DNA of 64,000 bases from DASVCN01 sp040905665 (lineage in GTDB: Bacteria; Deinococcota; Deinococci; Deinococcales; Trueperaceae), in NCBI GenBank assembly GCA_040905665.1, contig JBBDRD010000026.1, positions 1 to 64,000 of the forward strand. Direction: 5' to 3'. Shown in pieces: positions 50,990 to 59,244 of this stretch; within the stretch, counting starts at the first letter, position 1, and each line of letters starts with the position of its first letter. A program made the translations under genes and the position numbers. The notes under the pieces were generated by a model, which worked only from the letters and a program-made list of their open reading frames with translations, was not told the origin of the DNA and did no database searches.

Positions 50990-52084
50990 ATGATCAAGGG
51001 CTCACCAAGCTTCCAGCCCTTTTCCGAAAAGCCGATTTCGCTCATCTCCGAAGGCGGCGAGTGGACAGGGGGATTCGAGCTCACGCTTGACGAGAGTGAA
51101 CTCAAGCGCTTCTACCGCGATCTGGTGGCGGCTCGGATGTTGGACGAGCGGCTGGTGAGGTTGCAGCGAATGGGGAAGATCAGCTTCGTCGCACCGTCAT
51201 CGGGGCACGAGGGCCCGCAGGTCGCTATCGCACGCCTGGTGAAGCCGCGCCGCGACTGGCTCTACCCCTATTACCGCGATACAGCGCTGGTTCTGGCCTT
51301 GGGCGTGCCGGCCGTAGAAATCTTCGGGCAGATGATGGCCACCCGCGCCGACCCGAACAAGGGCCGGCAGATGCCCGCGCACCCCGGTTCGAAGGACCTG
51401 AACATCTTCACCGTCGCCTCGCCAATAGCGGCGCATATTCCGCCTGCCGTCGGAACCGCGCTGAGCATGAAGTTGCAGGGTCAGGGCGACGTGGTAATCA
51501 CCACGTTTGGTGAGGGAGCGACGTCCGAAGGAGACTTCCACGCCGGTATAAACTTTGCCGGGGCCCAAGGTGCGCCGATAGTCTTCGTTTGCCAGAACAA
51601 CCGCTACGCGATCTCGGTGGGCTACAACAAGCAGACCGCGGCCGAGAATGTCGCCGCCAAAGCCCACGCTTACGGCATGCCGGGATACACGGTAGACGGC
51701 ATGGACCCGCTGGCCTGCTACTACGTCATTCGAGAGGCGGTCGAGCGGGCGCGCGAGGGTATCGGTCCGTCACTGGTCGAAGCGATCGTCTACCGCTTCG
51801 GGCCGCACTCGCCGGCCGACGATGACAGTCGCTACCGGCCGGCCGAGGAGGTCGAAGCGTGGCGCAAACGCGACCCGCTGCTTCGCATGCGGAGCTTCCT
51901 GGAACGACGCGGGATCTGGGACGAGGAGCAGGAGGCCGGCATCCGGCAGGATATCGACGATGAGCAGCGCAAGGCTGTCAAGGAGGCCGAGGAGAGTGGT
52001 AAGGTGCCGCGCCAGTGGATGTTCGAGGACGTCTATTCCGAGTTGCCCGAGCATCTGGCCGATCAGCAGGAAGATCTCGGCTAG
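50990..52084 (+). CDS. bkdA: Branched-chain 2-oxoacid dehydrogenase E1 alpha subunit
   Basis: A 364-residue thiamine-diphosphate enzyme subunit that decarboxylates 2-oxoacids from Val, Leu and Ile. The ThDP motif runs from GEGATSEGDFHAGINFA (about 180) to NNRYAIS. PSSGHEGPQVAIARLV, LYPYYRDTALVLALG and GRQMPAHPGSK are typical of the branched-chain rather than the pyruvate type. I chose ATG 50990 with GAGGAG 4-9 nt upstream instead of GTG 50945. The E1 beta gene follows. Confidence 0.92.
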   Translation: MIKGSPSFQPFSEKPISLISEGGEWTGGFELTLDESELKRFYRDLVAARMLDERLVRLQRMGKISFVAPSSGHEGPQVAIARLVKPRRDWLYPYYRDTALVLALGVPAVEIFGQMMATRADPNKGRQMPAHPGSKDLNIFTVASPIAAHIPPAVGTALSMKLQGQGDVVITTFGEGATSEGDFHAGINFAGAQGAPIVFVCQNNRYAISVGYNKQTAAENVAAKAHAYGMPGYTVDGMDPLACYYVIREAVERAREGIGPSLVEAIVYRFGPHSPADDDSRYRPAEEVEAWRKRDPLLRMRSFLERRGIWDEEQEAGIRQDIDDEQRKAVKEAEESGKVPRQWMFEDVYSELPEHLADQQEDLG

Positions 52085-52162
52085 GCGGCGAGGCTAGTGA
52101 GTTGAGTTAGGCTGCGGCGCCGGGTGCGCTATTGGGCAGGACCAGACCGACGGAGGCTTCGC

Positions 52163-53137
52163 TTGAGCATGCAGACCATCGTGCAGACAATCGCCCGCAC
52201 GCTCGACCAGGAGATGGCCGGCGACGAGCGCTTGGTGGTCATGGGTCAGGACGTAGGGAAGCGCGGTGGTGTCTTTCTCGCCACCGAGAATCTCTTCGAT
52301 AAGTACGGACCCGATCGCGTCATAGACACTCCGCTCTCCGAAGCCGCAATCATCGGAGCAGCCGTAGGCATGGCGGTCCATGGGCTGCGCCCGGTGGCCG
52401 AGATCCAGTTCGCCGACTACGTCTATCCCGGCTTCGATCAGCTTGTCTCACAGGCCGCAAAGCTCCGATATCGCTCGGGGGGCCAGTTCGCCGCCCCGAT
52501 GGTGGTGCGCATGCCGGCCGGCGGCGGCGTGGGCGGTGGCCATCATCACTCCCAGAACCCCGAAAGCCACTTCATACACACGGCCGGCCTCAAGGTCGTC
52601 TATCCATCGACACCCAGCGACACCCGCGGCTTGCTTCGCACGGCGATTCGTGACGAGGATCCGGTCGTGTTCATGGAACCCAAGCGGCTCTACCGGGCGG
52701 TCAAGGAGGATGTGCTCGACGACGATACGTTCATCCCGCTGGGTGAGGCCCGCGTGCGGCGCGAGGGTGACGACGTCGTGCTCATCTCGTATGGGGGAAG
52801 TATGGCCGAGGTGCTAAAGGCCGCCGATGAGCTGGAGCGCCAAGGGGTGTCGGCCGAGGTCATAGACCTGCGCTCGCTCCAGCCCTGGGACCGTGACACG
52901 GTACTCGACGCGGTGGCGCGTGTGGGCCGGGTGGTGCTCATCAGCGAAGCTCCGCGCAGCGTCGGTTTCATGGCCGAGGTTTCGGCAACCATCAGCGAAG
53001 AGATTCTCGACTCCCTACTTGCGCCCCCACTCAGAGTGACCGGTTTCGACATCCCATACCCCTACGCCTACGACCGCGACTACCTGCCCGGCCCAAACAG
53101 GATCCTGGCCGCTGTTCAGCAGGCGCTCGACTACTGA
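52163..53137 (+). CDS. bkdB: Branched-chain 2-oxoacid dehydrogenase E1 beta subunit
   Basis: A 324-residue E1 beta subunit. Landmarks: MGQDVGKRGGVFLATENL, DTPLSEAAIIGAAVGMA, EIQFADYVYPGFDQL and the conserved ISYGGSMAEVLKAADEL. The start is probably TTG 52163 with GGAGG 6 nt upstream, or ATG 52169 two codons later; a GTG 39 nt upstream of the TTG is in frame but unsupported. Together with E1 alpha it forms the heterotetramer that acylates the E2 lipoyl group. Confidence 0.92.
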   Translation: MSMQTIVQTIARTLDQEMAGDERLVVMGQDVGKRGGVFLATENLFDKYGPDRVIDTPLSEAAIIGAAVGMAVHGLRPVAEIQFADYVYPGFDQLVSQAAKLRYRSGGQFAAPMVVRMPAGGGVGGGHHHSQNPESHFIHTAGLKVVYPSTPSDTRGLLRTAIRDEDPVVFMEPKRLYRAVKEDVLDDDTFIPLGEARVRREGDDVVLISYGGSMAEVLKAADELERQGVSAEVIDLRSLQPWDRDTVLDAVARVGRVVLISEAPRSVGFMAEVSATISEEILDSLLAPPLRVTGFDIPYPYAYDRDYLPGPNRILAAVQQALDY

Positions 53138-53158
53138 GCCCACGCCCTAGGAGAGTAC

Positions 53159-54544
53159 ATGCCGCGAGAATTCCTGCTGCCCGAGTTGGCCGAATCGGTT
53201 GTCGAGGGTGAGATCGTTCGCTGGTTGGTTGCCGAAGGCGAGGCGGTAGCCGAGGATCAACCGATCGTCGAGGTGATGACCGATAAAGTCACCGTCGAGC
53301 TGCCCAGTCCCTTTGCGGGCGTGCTCGAAAAGCAGCTGGTGGCCGAGGGCGACGTGGTGGAAGTCCACAAGCCGATCGCGCTTTTTGCCGATGAAGCCGG
53401 CGACTCTCCCGGAGGGGATGCTGCCGGTGACGTTGCTGATGACGCTGCCGCCGGTGAGCCCGCAGAGGACTCCGTAACCGGCTCCGCAGATGATCGCGCG
53501 AGCGACGACGTGGATGACGGCGACAAGCTGAGCCTGTTTCGGCCCTCGCGAGAGGTCGCGGAGGGGCCGGCGGTACAGGTTCGGCGTCGTCAAGCCCGGG
53601 CCTCGGGAAGCGCAGCGGCGCCCAAAGCAACGGGGCCTTACGGTCGAGTCCTGGCGGTGCCGGCGGCCCGCCGTCTTGCCCGCGAGCTGGGTGTGGAAAT
53701 CGATCAGGTGGAGGGGGGCGGGCCCAACGGCCGGGTTCGTGTTGATGACGTCCGTGCTCACAGTGAGGCGACGTCGGCCTCGTCTCGAACCGGCCGGCGA
53801 CCGCAGGCTACCCGTCACCAGACACCCGTCGGCTTCGAGGAGCCGGAGGAGCGGCTGCCGGTACGTGGCCTGCGCCGTGCGATAAGCCAGCAGATGGTCG
53901 CCTCGCACCTGCAGTCGGTGCGAACGCTGCACGTCGACGAGGCCGACGTGAGCGCTCTCGTGAGCATGCGAGCGCGGCTCAAGCCGCTGGCCGAGAAGCG
54001 TGGAGTGAAGCTCTCCTATCTGCCCTTCATCATGAAATCGGTGGTGGCCGCGCTCAAGGCGTTCCCCATGCTCAACGCTTCGCTGGACGAGGAGGCTGGG
54101 GAAATCGTCCGCAAGCACTACTACAACCTGGGCTTGGCGGTCGCAACCGATAGTGGGCTAACGGTCCCGGTAATACACGAGGTCGATCGCAAGAGTTTGG
54201 TCGAGCTGGCCGAGGAGCTGCAGTCCAAGGCGCAGCGCGCCCGCGACGGCAAGCTCGCCACCGAGGATGTCAAGGGCGGCACCTTCTCGATCACCAATAT
54301 CGGTTCGCTGGGTGGCCTCTTCTCCTTTCCCATCATCAACGTTCCCGAAGCCGCGATTCTGGGCGTACACTCGATCAAAAAGCGCCCCGTGGTGCTGGAG
54401 GATGACAGTATCGTCGCCCGCGAGATGCTCTACCTGAGCCTGTCGTTCGATCACCGCCTGGTGGACGGGGCCGAGGCGGCGATGTTCACCAGCCATCTGA
54501 TCGAGTTGCTGGAAACTCCCGAGGGGCTGCTGCTAGATCTATGA
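53159..54544 (+). CDS. bkdC: Branched-chain 2-oxoacid dehydrogenase E2 (dihydrolipoyl acyltransferase)
   Basis: A 461-residue E2 core. The lipoyl domain (1-75) has the lipoylated Lys in EVMTDKVTVELPSP. An acidic Ala/Asp/Gly linker (80-125) follows, then the peripheral subunit-binding domain (about 158-195, VLAVPAARRLARELGVEI with GPNGRV), a second linker, and the catalytic domain ending LSLSFDHRLVDGAEAA with the catalytic HRxxDG. AGGAGAG precedes the ATG. No dihydrolipoamide dehydrogenase (E3) gene follows; the complex must use one encoded elsewhere. Confidence 0.95.
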   Translation: MPREFLLPELAESVVEGEIVRWLVAEGEAVAEDQPIVEVMTDKVTVELPSPFAGVLEKQLVAEGDVVEVHKPIALFADEAGDSPGGDAAGDVADDAAAGEPAEDSVTGSADDRASDDVDDGDKLSLFRPSREVAEGPAVQVRRRQARASGSAAAPKATGPYGRVLAVPAARRLARELGVEIDQVEGGGPNGRVRVDDVRAHSEATSASSRTGRRPQATRHQTPVGFEEPEERLPVRGLRRAISQQMVASHLQSVRTLHVDEADVSALVSMRARLKPLAEKRGVKLSYLPFIMKSVVAALKAFPMLNASLDEEAGEIVRKHYYNLGLAVATDSGLTVPVIHEVDRKSLVELAEELQSKAQRARDGKLATEDVKGGTFSITNIGSLGGLFSFPIINVPEAAILGVHSIKKRPVVLEDDSIVAREMLYLSLSFDHRLVDGAEAAMFTSHLIELLETPEGLLLDL

Positions 54545-54675
54545 ACGCGGTAGCTGAAGGCAGGTTTTGGCCGCGATAATTTAGCTTCGGCTGTTTTCCG
54601 AATGGAGGCCAAACCGACTCCCCATGCGAGGGGTTCACGGGTTGGCACGAAACCGGCCGGCGAGGCGCGTCTCGG

Positions 54676-54681
54676 TACAAT
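54676..54681 (+). promoter_or_regulatory. -10 box of the uvrC upstream ORF
   Basis: TACAAT lies 6 nt before GTG 54688 with no Shine-Dalgarno in the gap, the same arrangement as at other leaderless starts here. No -35 consensus is clear. Confidence 0.5.
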
Positions 54682-54687
54682 ATCTGT

Positions 54688-54747
54688 GTGAAGGATCGTT
54701 CCGGACAAAGAAGAGACCTCATCCACAACAGTCGGAGGAGACGGTGA
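54688..54747 (+). CDS. Leaderless upstream ORF (19 codons) coupled to uvrC
   Basis: GTG 54688 opens a 19-codon frame (MKDRSGQRRDLIHNSRRRR) in a different frame from uvrC. Its TGA overlaps the uvrC GTG (GTGA). The end is Arg-rich and uses AGA/AGG codons, which also form the uvrC ribosome site GGAGGAG. Ribosomes entering the leaderless mRNA would thus deliver to uvrC by termination-reinitiation, and slow decoding at the Arg codons could modulate it. The role is inferred. Confidence 0.45.
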   Translation: MKDRSGQRRDLIHNSRRRR

Positions 54748-56546
54748 CGCGCGGCGATCTGCCGGTGCTGCCTACTACTCCCGGCTGTTATCTGTTTCAG
54801 GACTCGGACGGCGAGATAATCTATGTGGGTAAGGCGCTCAGCCTGCGGAGCCGGGTAAGCTCCTACTTCGGCAGCTCCGCCGACCGTAAGGCGCAACTGG
54901 TCGCTCAGAGGGCTTCGCGCGTCGACTTCATCGTCACAAAGAGCGAAGTCGAGGCGCTCATCCTCGAGGCGAACCTGATCAAGCGGTACAGGCCGCACTT
55001 CAACGTGCTGCTCAAGGACGACAAGAGTTACCCGTTCCTCAAGCTCACCGATGAGGCCTATCCGATGCTCATGTTCACTCGCCGGGTGGTGAAGGACGGG
55101 GGAACCTACTTTGGTCCGTACCCCAATCCGGGAGTAGTGCGGCGCGTACAGGATCTCATCGGTTCGATCTTCCCCTTGCGACAGAACAGCGGTGCTCCCA
55201 TGAAGACCCGCCGAAAGCCGTGCCTTCGCTATCACATGGGACGTTGCCTGGCTCCCTGCATCGAAGCGACGACGCCTGAGGAGTACGGCAAGGTGGTGGA
55301 TCAGGTACGGACATTCCTCGAGGGGCGGGTCGACGACACGGCGAAGATGCTCGAAGGGGAGATGCAGGTGGCTGCGGCGAGGCAGGATTTTGAGCTGGCC
55401 CGGGTGTATCGTGATCGACTTCAGGCCCTTCGGCGGCTGACCGGTTTCGAGAGCGACGTTACGCGCAACTCCGAGGAGGATCTAGACTTCCTGGGGGTGG
55501 CGCAGGCAGGGAACTTCGCCATGGTGCATCTCTTCCAGATGCGAAGGGGCAGGGTGGTGGGACACGACAAGCGTTTCCTCACCAATGCCCAAGACGCCGC
55601 ACGCGGTGAAGTCCTGGAGCGCTACATGAGCGAGTACTACAACCAGGCGATGCAGATTCCTCCGCTGGTCCTGGTGCCCCCCTCCGACATCGAGCACGGC
55701 GTATGGAGTCAGTTCCTGTGCGAACGGGCGGGCCGCCGGGTGGAACTGCGCGTGCCTCAACGGGGCGACAAGATCGATCTGATGCGTATGGCAGAGCGAA
55801 ACGCCCACACCGGCGTGGAGGCCGAGATCGCCCTGCTCGAGCGCCGCGGTGAGGCCCCAGGCATGGCGGAGCTCCAAAAGCTGGTGGGGCTCGACACTGC
55901 CCCCTACCGGATCGAGGGGTACGACATCAGCAACCTGATGGGCACCTTCACGGTCGCGAGCATCGTGGTCTTCGAGGGAGGGCGCTCCAGGAAAAGCGAG
56001 TACCGGCGGGTACGGATTCAGGGTCTGGTAAAGCCTGACGACTTCTTTAGCATGCATCAGGCGGTCTACCGCCGTTTCACTGGCGCTCTTGCCGACAAGT
56101 CGCCGCTACCCGACCTGTTGCTCATAGATGGCGGCAAGGGCCAACTGTCGGCCGCCCAACGGGCACTGGAAGAGGCCGGCCTCGATATCCCGCTGGTCGG
56201 TCTGGCCAAGCGGCAGGAGACGATCATCGTGCCGGGGGGCCGGGAGATCGTCGTCCCTCGCTCTCATCCCGGCCTCAAACTGCTCATCAACGTTCGCGAT
56301 GAAGCGCACCGCATTGCAGTGGGTTACAACCGCAGCCGCCGCGGAAAGGCGATGACTCGCTCGCTACTCGACGAGGTTCCGGGAATCGGCCCCAAGCGGC
56401 GGGACGCATTGCTGTCTCACTTCTCCAGTGTCGAGCAGCTGCGCCATGCCGATGTAGACGAGCTCGCTTCGATTCCCGGGGTCGGTACGGCTGCCGCCGG
56501 CGCGGTCAAGGCATATTTTGCCGCTGACTTTACCGCTGATCCGTGA
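54744..56546 (+). CDS. uvrC: Excinuclease ABC subunit C
   Basis: A 600-residue incision nuclease of nucleotide excision repair. The GIY-YIG domain (about 9-90) reads GCYLFQDSDGEIIYVGKALSLRSRV. A four-Cys-type region with RRKPCLRYHMGRCLAPC (about 152-170), the UVR motif (about 205-235), the RNase H-like domain with GYDISNLMGT and LLIDGGKGQLSAA, and the helix-hairpin-helix pair at the C-terminus (PGIGPKRRDALL, SIPGVGTAAAGAV) follow. GTG 54744 is supported by GGAGGAG and by family alignment. Its stop abuts that of a convergent GNAT gene with zero spacing. Confidence 0.95.
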   Translation: MTRGDLPVLPTTPGCYLFQDSDGEIIYVGKALSLRSRVSSYFGSSADRKAQLVAQRASRVDFIVTKSEVEALILEANLIKRYRPHFNVLLKDDKSYPFLKLTDEAYPMLMFTRRVVKDGGTYFGPYPNPGVVRRVQDLIGSIFPLRQNSGAPMKTRRKPCLRYHMGRCLAPCIEATTPEEYGKVVDQVRTFLEGRVDDTAKMLEGEMQVAAARQDFELARVYRDRLQALRRLTGFESDVTRNSEEDLDFLGVAQAGNFAMVHLFQMRRGRVVGHDKRFLTNAQDAARGEVLERYMSEYYNQAMQIPPLVLVPPSDIEHGVWSQFLCERAGRRVELRVPQRGDKIDLMRMAERNAHTGVEAEIALLERRGEAPGMAELQKLVGLDTAPYRIEGYDISNLMGTFTVASIVVFEGGRSRKSEYRRVRIQGLVKPDDFFSMHQAVYRRFTGALADKSPLPDLLLIDGGKGQLSAAQRALEEAGLDIPLVGLAKRQETIIVPGGREIVVPRSHPGLKLLINVRDEAHRIAVGYNRSRRGKAMTRSLLDEVPGIGPKRRDALLSHFSSVEQLRHADVDELASIPGVGTAAAGAVKAYFAADFTADP

Positions 56547-57140
56547 TCAGGCTTCTTCTCGGCTGAGTTGTTTTCGGCTGAGTTGCGGCGCATCGCGCCC
56601 CACGCGGGTCGAAAGGTCGTCCCGGTTCGCCAACCACGCTCCCTTGCGAAGCTCCATCTGAACGTCGACCCGGCCGCCGGGGGCAGGCAGCCGGCGAACC
56701 TCGGCGAAGCCTACTTTTCTAAAGGCCGACTGGGCACGAGGGTTGTCTTCGAAGGTAGAGAGACGCACCAGGTCGAGCCCGAGCATGTTGAAGGCATGAT
56801 CTAGCAGGGCAGCCATCGCCTCGGGGCCGTAACCCTTCCCCCAGTGACTCTTTTCGCCGATGATGATTCCGAGCGTGGCCCTGGGGCCCCGAATGTCGTA
56901 CAGCTCGATCGTCCCGATGTATTCCCTGCACTCATCGAACACCCCAAATGTGAGGCGATCGGTGCGACGCGTGTCGGCTCGCAGCACCCGCTTGAGCAAC
57001 CAGAGCGGCATGCGGTTTGGCGGCGTACCGTTGAGATGGGAGATTTCGGGATCCTTGAAATGCGTATGAACGCGCCGCCAGTCACCGGTGTCGAGTTCGT
57101 CGAGCGGACGGAGTCGCACGCGTCCGAAAGAAGGGCACAT
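56547..57140 (-). CDS. GNAT-family acetyltransferase (RimJ/RimL-like)
   Basis: A 197-residue N-acetyltransferase. VRLRPLDELDTGDWRRVHTHF near the N-terminus, FGVFDECREYIGTIELYD in the beta core, and IIIGEKSHWGKGYGPEAMAALLDHAF contains the acetyl-CoA loop QxxGxG/A as HWGKGYG. NPRAQSAFRKVGF matches the C-terminal half. I chose ATG 57140 over 57146 because TAGACT lies exactly 6 nt before it. The C-terminus has an in-frame 15-bp duplication (QLSRK-QLSRE). Confidence 0.85.
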   Translation of the reverse strand: MCPSFGRVRLRPLDELDTGDWRRVHTHFKDPEISHLNGTPPNRMPLWLLKRVLRADTRRTDRLTFGVFDECREYIGTIELYDIRGPRATLGIIIGEKSHWGKGYGPEAMAALLDHAFNMLGLDLVRLSTFEDNPRAQSAFRKVGFAEVRRLPAPGGRVDVQMELRKGAWLANRDDLSTRVGRDAPQLSRKQLSREEA

Positions 57141-57146
57141 GGGCAT

Positions 57147-57152
57147 AGTCTA
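57147..57152 (-). promoter_or_regulatory. -10 box for leaderless GNAT gene
   Basis: TAGACT on the minus strand runs directly into ATGCCCATG. The second ATG is 6 nt away, the spacing seen at the other leaderless starts. Confidence 0.45.
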
Positions 57153-57244
57153 ATCCCACACGCTCTACCTTGCCGCAGTGGGCGCTGCAAGGTAGAACCC
57201 GGCGAGCGGCATTATATGGTTGGACTATCGAGCAAAGGGGAACG

Positions 57245-58237
57245 ATGGACAGGACGCCAAGCGAGAACAACATCGCAAGCTTCAGCGAGCGCTTCCGGGC
57301 GTTACGAAACGCCATCGGCGGGGTGATACTGGGCCAGGAGCAGGTCGTCGATGACCTCCTGGTCGCCGTACTGGCGCGTGGCCACATCCTCATCGAAGGC
57401 GCCCCGGGGCTGGGCAAGACGCGGCTGGTGCGTGCCTTTGCCGAGGCAACCGATCTCGACTTCGGTCGCATCCAGTTCACCCCCGACCTCATGCCTGCCG
57501 ACGTTACCGGAACCACCGTCTTCGTCGAAGATGGTGATTCACGCCGCTTCGAATTCCAACGCGGTCCGCTGTTCACGAGCGTCCTGTTAGCCGACGAGAT
57601 AAACAGGGCGACCCCCAAGACTCAGGCGGCGCTGCTGGAAGCGATGCAGGAGAGGGCGGTCACGGTCGCCGGCACCCGTCACGAGTTGCCCGAGCCTTTC
57701 GTGACGCTAGCCACCCAGAACCCATTGGAGATGGAGGGGACCTATCCGCTGCCCGAAGCGCAGCTCGACCGATTTCTGTTCAAGGTTCTCATCGCTCGTC
57801 CCGACGCTCCTACCCTCCGGCGCATTCTCCTCGCCACAACCGGCAGCAACGAAGCGCGCGTGGAAACGATGTTCCGACGCGAGGAGCTGCTGGAGCTGCA
57901 GGAGGTGCTCCGGGCGGTCCCAATGGCCAGCGCCGCGCTCGAGACAGTCGTCGAGTTGGTCGAGGCGTCGCACCGTCACCCTCTCTTGCGGCTGGGTGCC
58001 AGCCCCCGTGGGGCGCAGGCGATTACCTTGGCATCCAAAGGGTATGCCCTCTCGGCAGGAAGGCCAAACGTCGAACTAGCGGACGTGCGACGAGCCGCTT
58101 TCCCGGCGCTGCGTCACCGGCTGCTACTGTCGTTCGAGGCCGAGGTCGACGGAGTGGCGGCCGACACGATCATCGCCGAGTTGCTCGAGCAGGTCGCTGG
58201 TGGCGATCGCCGTACGCGCGCCGCAGGTCGTCCATAG
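57245..58237 (+). CDS. MoxR-family AAA+ ATPase
   Basis: A 330-residue MoxR ATPase. LGQEQVVDDLLVAVLARGH leads into Walker A IEGAPGLGKTRLV (about residue 50), then LTPDLMPADVTGT, the Walker B/sensor LLADEINRATPKTQAALLEAMQE, and the C-terminal MoxR part (HPLLRLGASPRGAQAI). MoxR proteins act as chaperones that mature partner proteins with von Willebrand A-like domains such as the DUF58 product encoded next. I chose ATG 57245 with AAAGGGG upstream. Confidence 0.93.
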   Translation: MDRTPSENNIASFSERFRALRNAIGGVILGQEQVVDDLLVAVLARGHILIEGAPGLGKTRLVRAFAEATDLDFGRIQFTPDLMPADVTGTTVFVEDGDSRRFEFQRGPLFTSVLLADEINRATPKTQAALLEAMQERAVTVAGTRHELPEPFVTLATQNPLEMEGTYPLPEAQLDRFLFKVLIARPDAPTLRRILLATTGSNEARVETMFRREELLELQEVLRAVPMASAALETVVELVEASHRHPLLRLGASPRGAQAITLASKGYALSAGRPNVELADVRRAAFPALRHRLLLSFEAEVDGVAADTIIAELLEQVAGGDRRTRAAGRP

Positions 58238-58253
58238 CGGGGCGAGGGAAACG

Positions 58254-59120
58254 TTGATCTCTGCCCGGAGCCGGAACCTGCTCGATCGCTACTCCCTGGC
58301 TGCACGCTTCCTGAGCCGAGAGTCGGGCGAGCGGACCGCCAAGGAGGCCGGCCAGAGCGTCGAGTTTCACGACTTTCGCTCCTACCAGCCGGGGGACGAG
58401 CTGCGTTACGTCGACTGGAATGCCTATGCTCGAACCGGGAGGCTCTACACCCGCCTGCATCAGGCAGAGCGGACCATCAGGCTCCACCTGCTACTCGACG
58501 TGAGCCGGTCGATGCGCGTTGGGGGTAAGGGTGCCTACGCCGAACGTCTCGCTCAACTGCTCGCCTACGTGGGTCAACGCGATGCCAGGAGCCAGGTCCA
58601 CCTGAGTGACGGGAAACATGGGCGGCCGGTTCGCGGCCTGCGCAATATCGGTGAGAGTTGGGATCTGATCGAGTCGGCAAGCGCCTTGAAGGAAGGGCCT
58701 TTGCCTACCGTGGCGATTCGTGACTTCGCCCTCAACGGTCCCAGCGAACCGGGCGCCGCGCTGGTGCTGGTGTTGTCGGACCTTCTCGAAGAGGGACCGT
58801 TACGGCCGGCGCTTACAGCACTTCGTGCCCGCGGTCTGGATGCCTCGTTCCTGCAGGTGATGGCGGCCGAGGACCTCGAACCCGAGGCGGGGCGGCTCGA
58901 GCTCATCGACTCGGAATCGGGTGAGAAGCTTGAGGTTACTGTCTCCGAAGCGCGCGCCTATCGGCGGGCAGTGCGGGATTTCGTGGCGAGGCGCCGCAGC
59001 GAGATACTCGAGGCGGGCTTCCGGCATGTGCTGCTGCGGGTGCCGGAGGCCTCCGGTGAGGAGCTCGAGCGCGAAGCGTTTGCGGCCCTCCTGCGTGCCG
59101 GCATTCTTGAAAAGCGCTGA
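58254..59120 (+). CDS. DUF58 domain protein (VWA-like partner of MoxR)
   Basis: A 288-residue soluble protein. The DUF58 hallmark EFHDFRSYQPGDELRYVDW (about residue 36) with the von Willebrand A-like IRLHLLLDVSRSM (about 75) is unmistakable. TTG 58254 with GAGGG 6 nt upstream avoids overlap with MoxR; a GTG at 58200 would overlap it by 38 bp. MoxR/DUF58 pairs are widespread and of ill-defined function, often near membrane or cell-surface genes. Confidence 0.88.
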   Translation: MISARSRNLLDRYSLAARFLSRESGERTAKEAGQSVEFHDFRSYQPGDELRYVDWNAYARTGRLYTRLHQAERTIRLHLLLDVSRSMRVGGKGAYAERLAQLLAYVGQRDARSQVHLSDGKHGRPVRGLRNIGESWDLIESASALKEGPLPTVAIRDFALNGPSEPGAALVLVLSDLLEEGPLRPALTALRARGLDASFLQVMAAEDLEPEAGRLELIDSESGEKLEVTVSEARAYRRAVRDFVARRRSEILEAGFRHVLLRVPEASGEELEREAFAALLRAGILEKR

Positions 59121-59230
59121 TAGCGACCGGCGGAATACAGTCCACTTGCCTCACGTGGACGGAGGATCGGTAGCCGGCCAGGGGGCTCTCCAAGTGGGAA
59201 GCCTTGCATCACCGACTCTACTTCTCAAGC

Positions 59231-59236
59231 TAGGAT
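59231..59236 (+). promoter_or_regulatory. -10 box before the protein kinase gene
   Basis: TAGGAT (TANNNT) lies 8 nt before the GTG of the kinase gene without a Shine-Dalgarno. It fits the leaderless pattern but is a weaker case. Confidence 0.3.
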
Positions 59237-59244
59237 TAGCGCGC

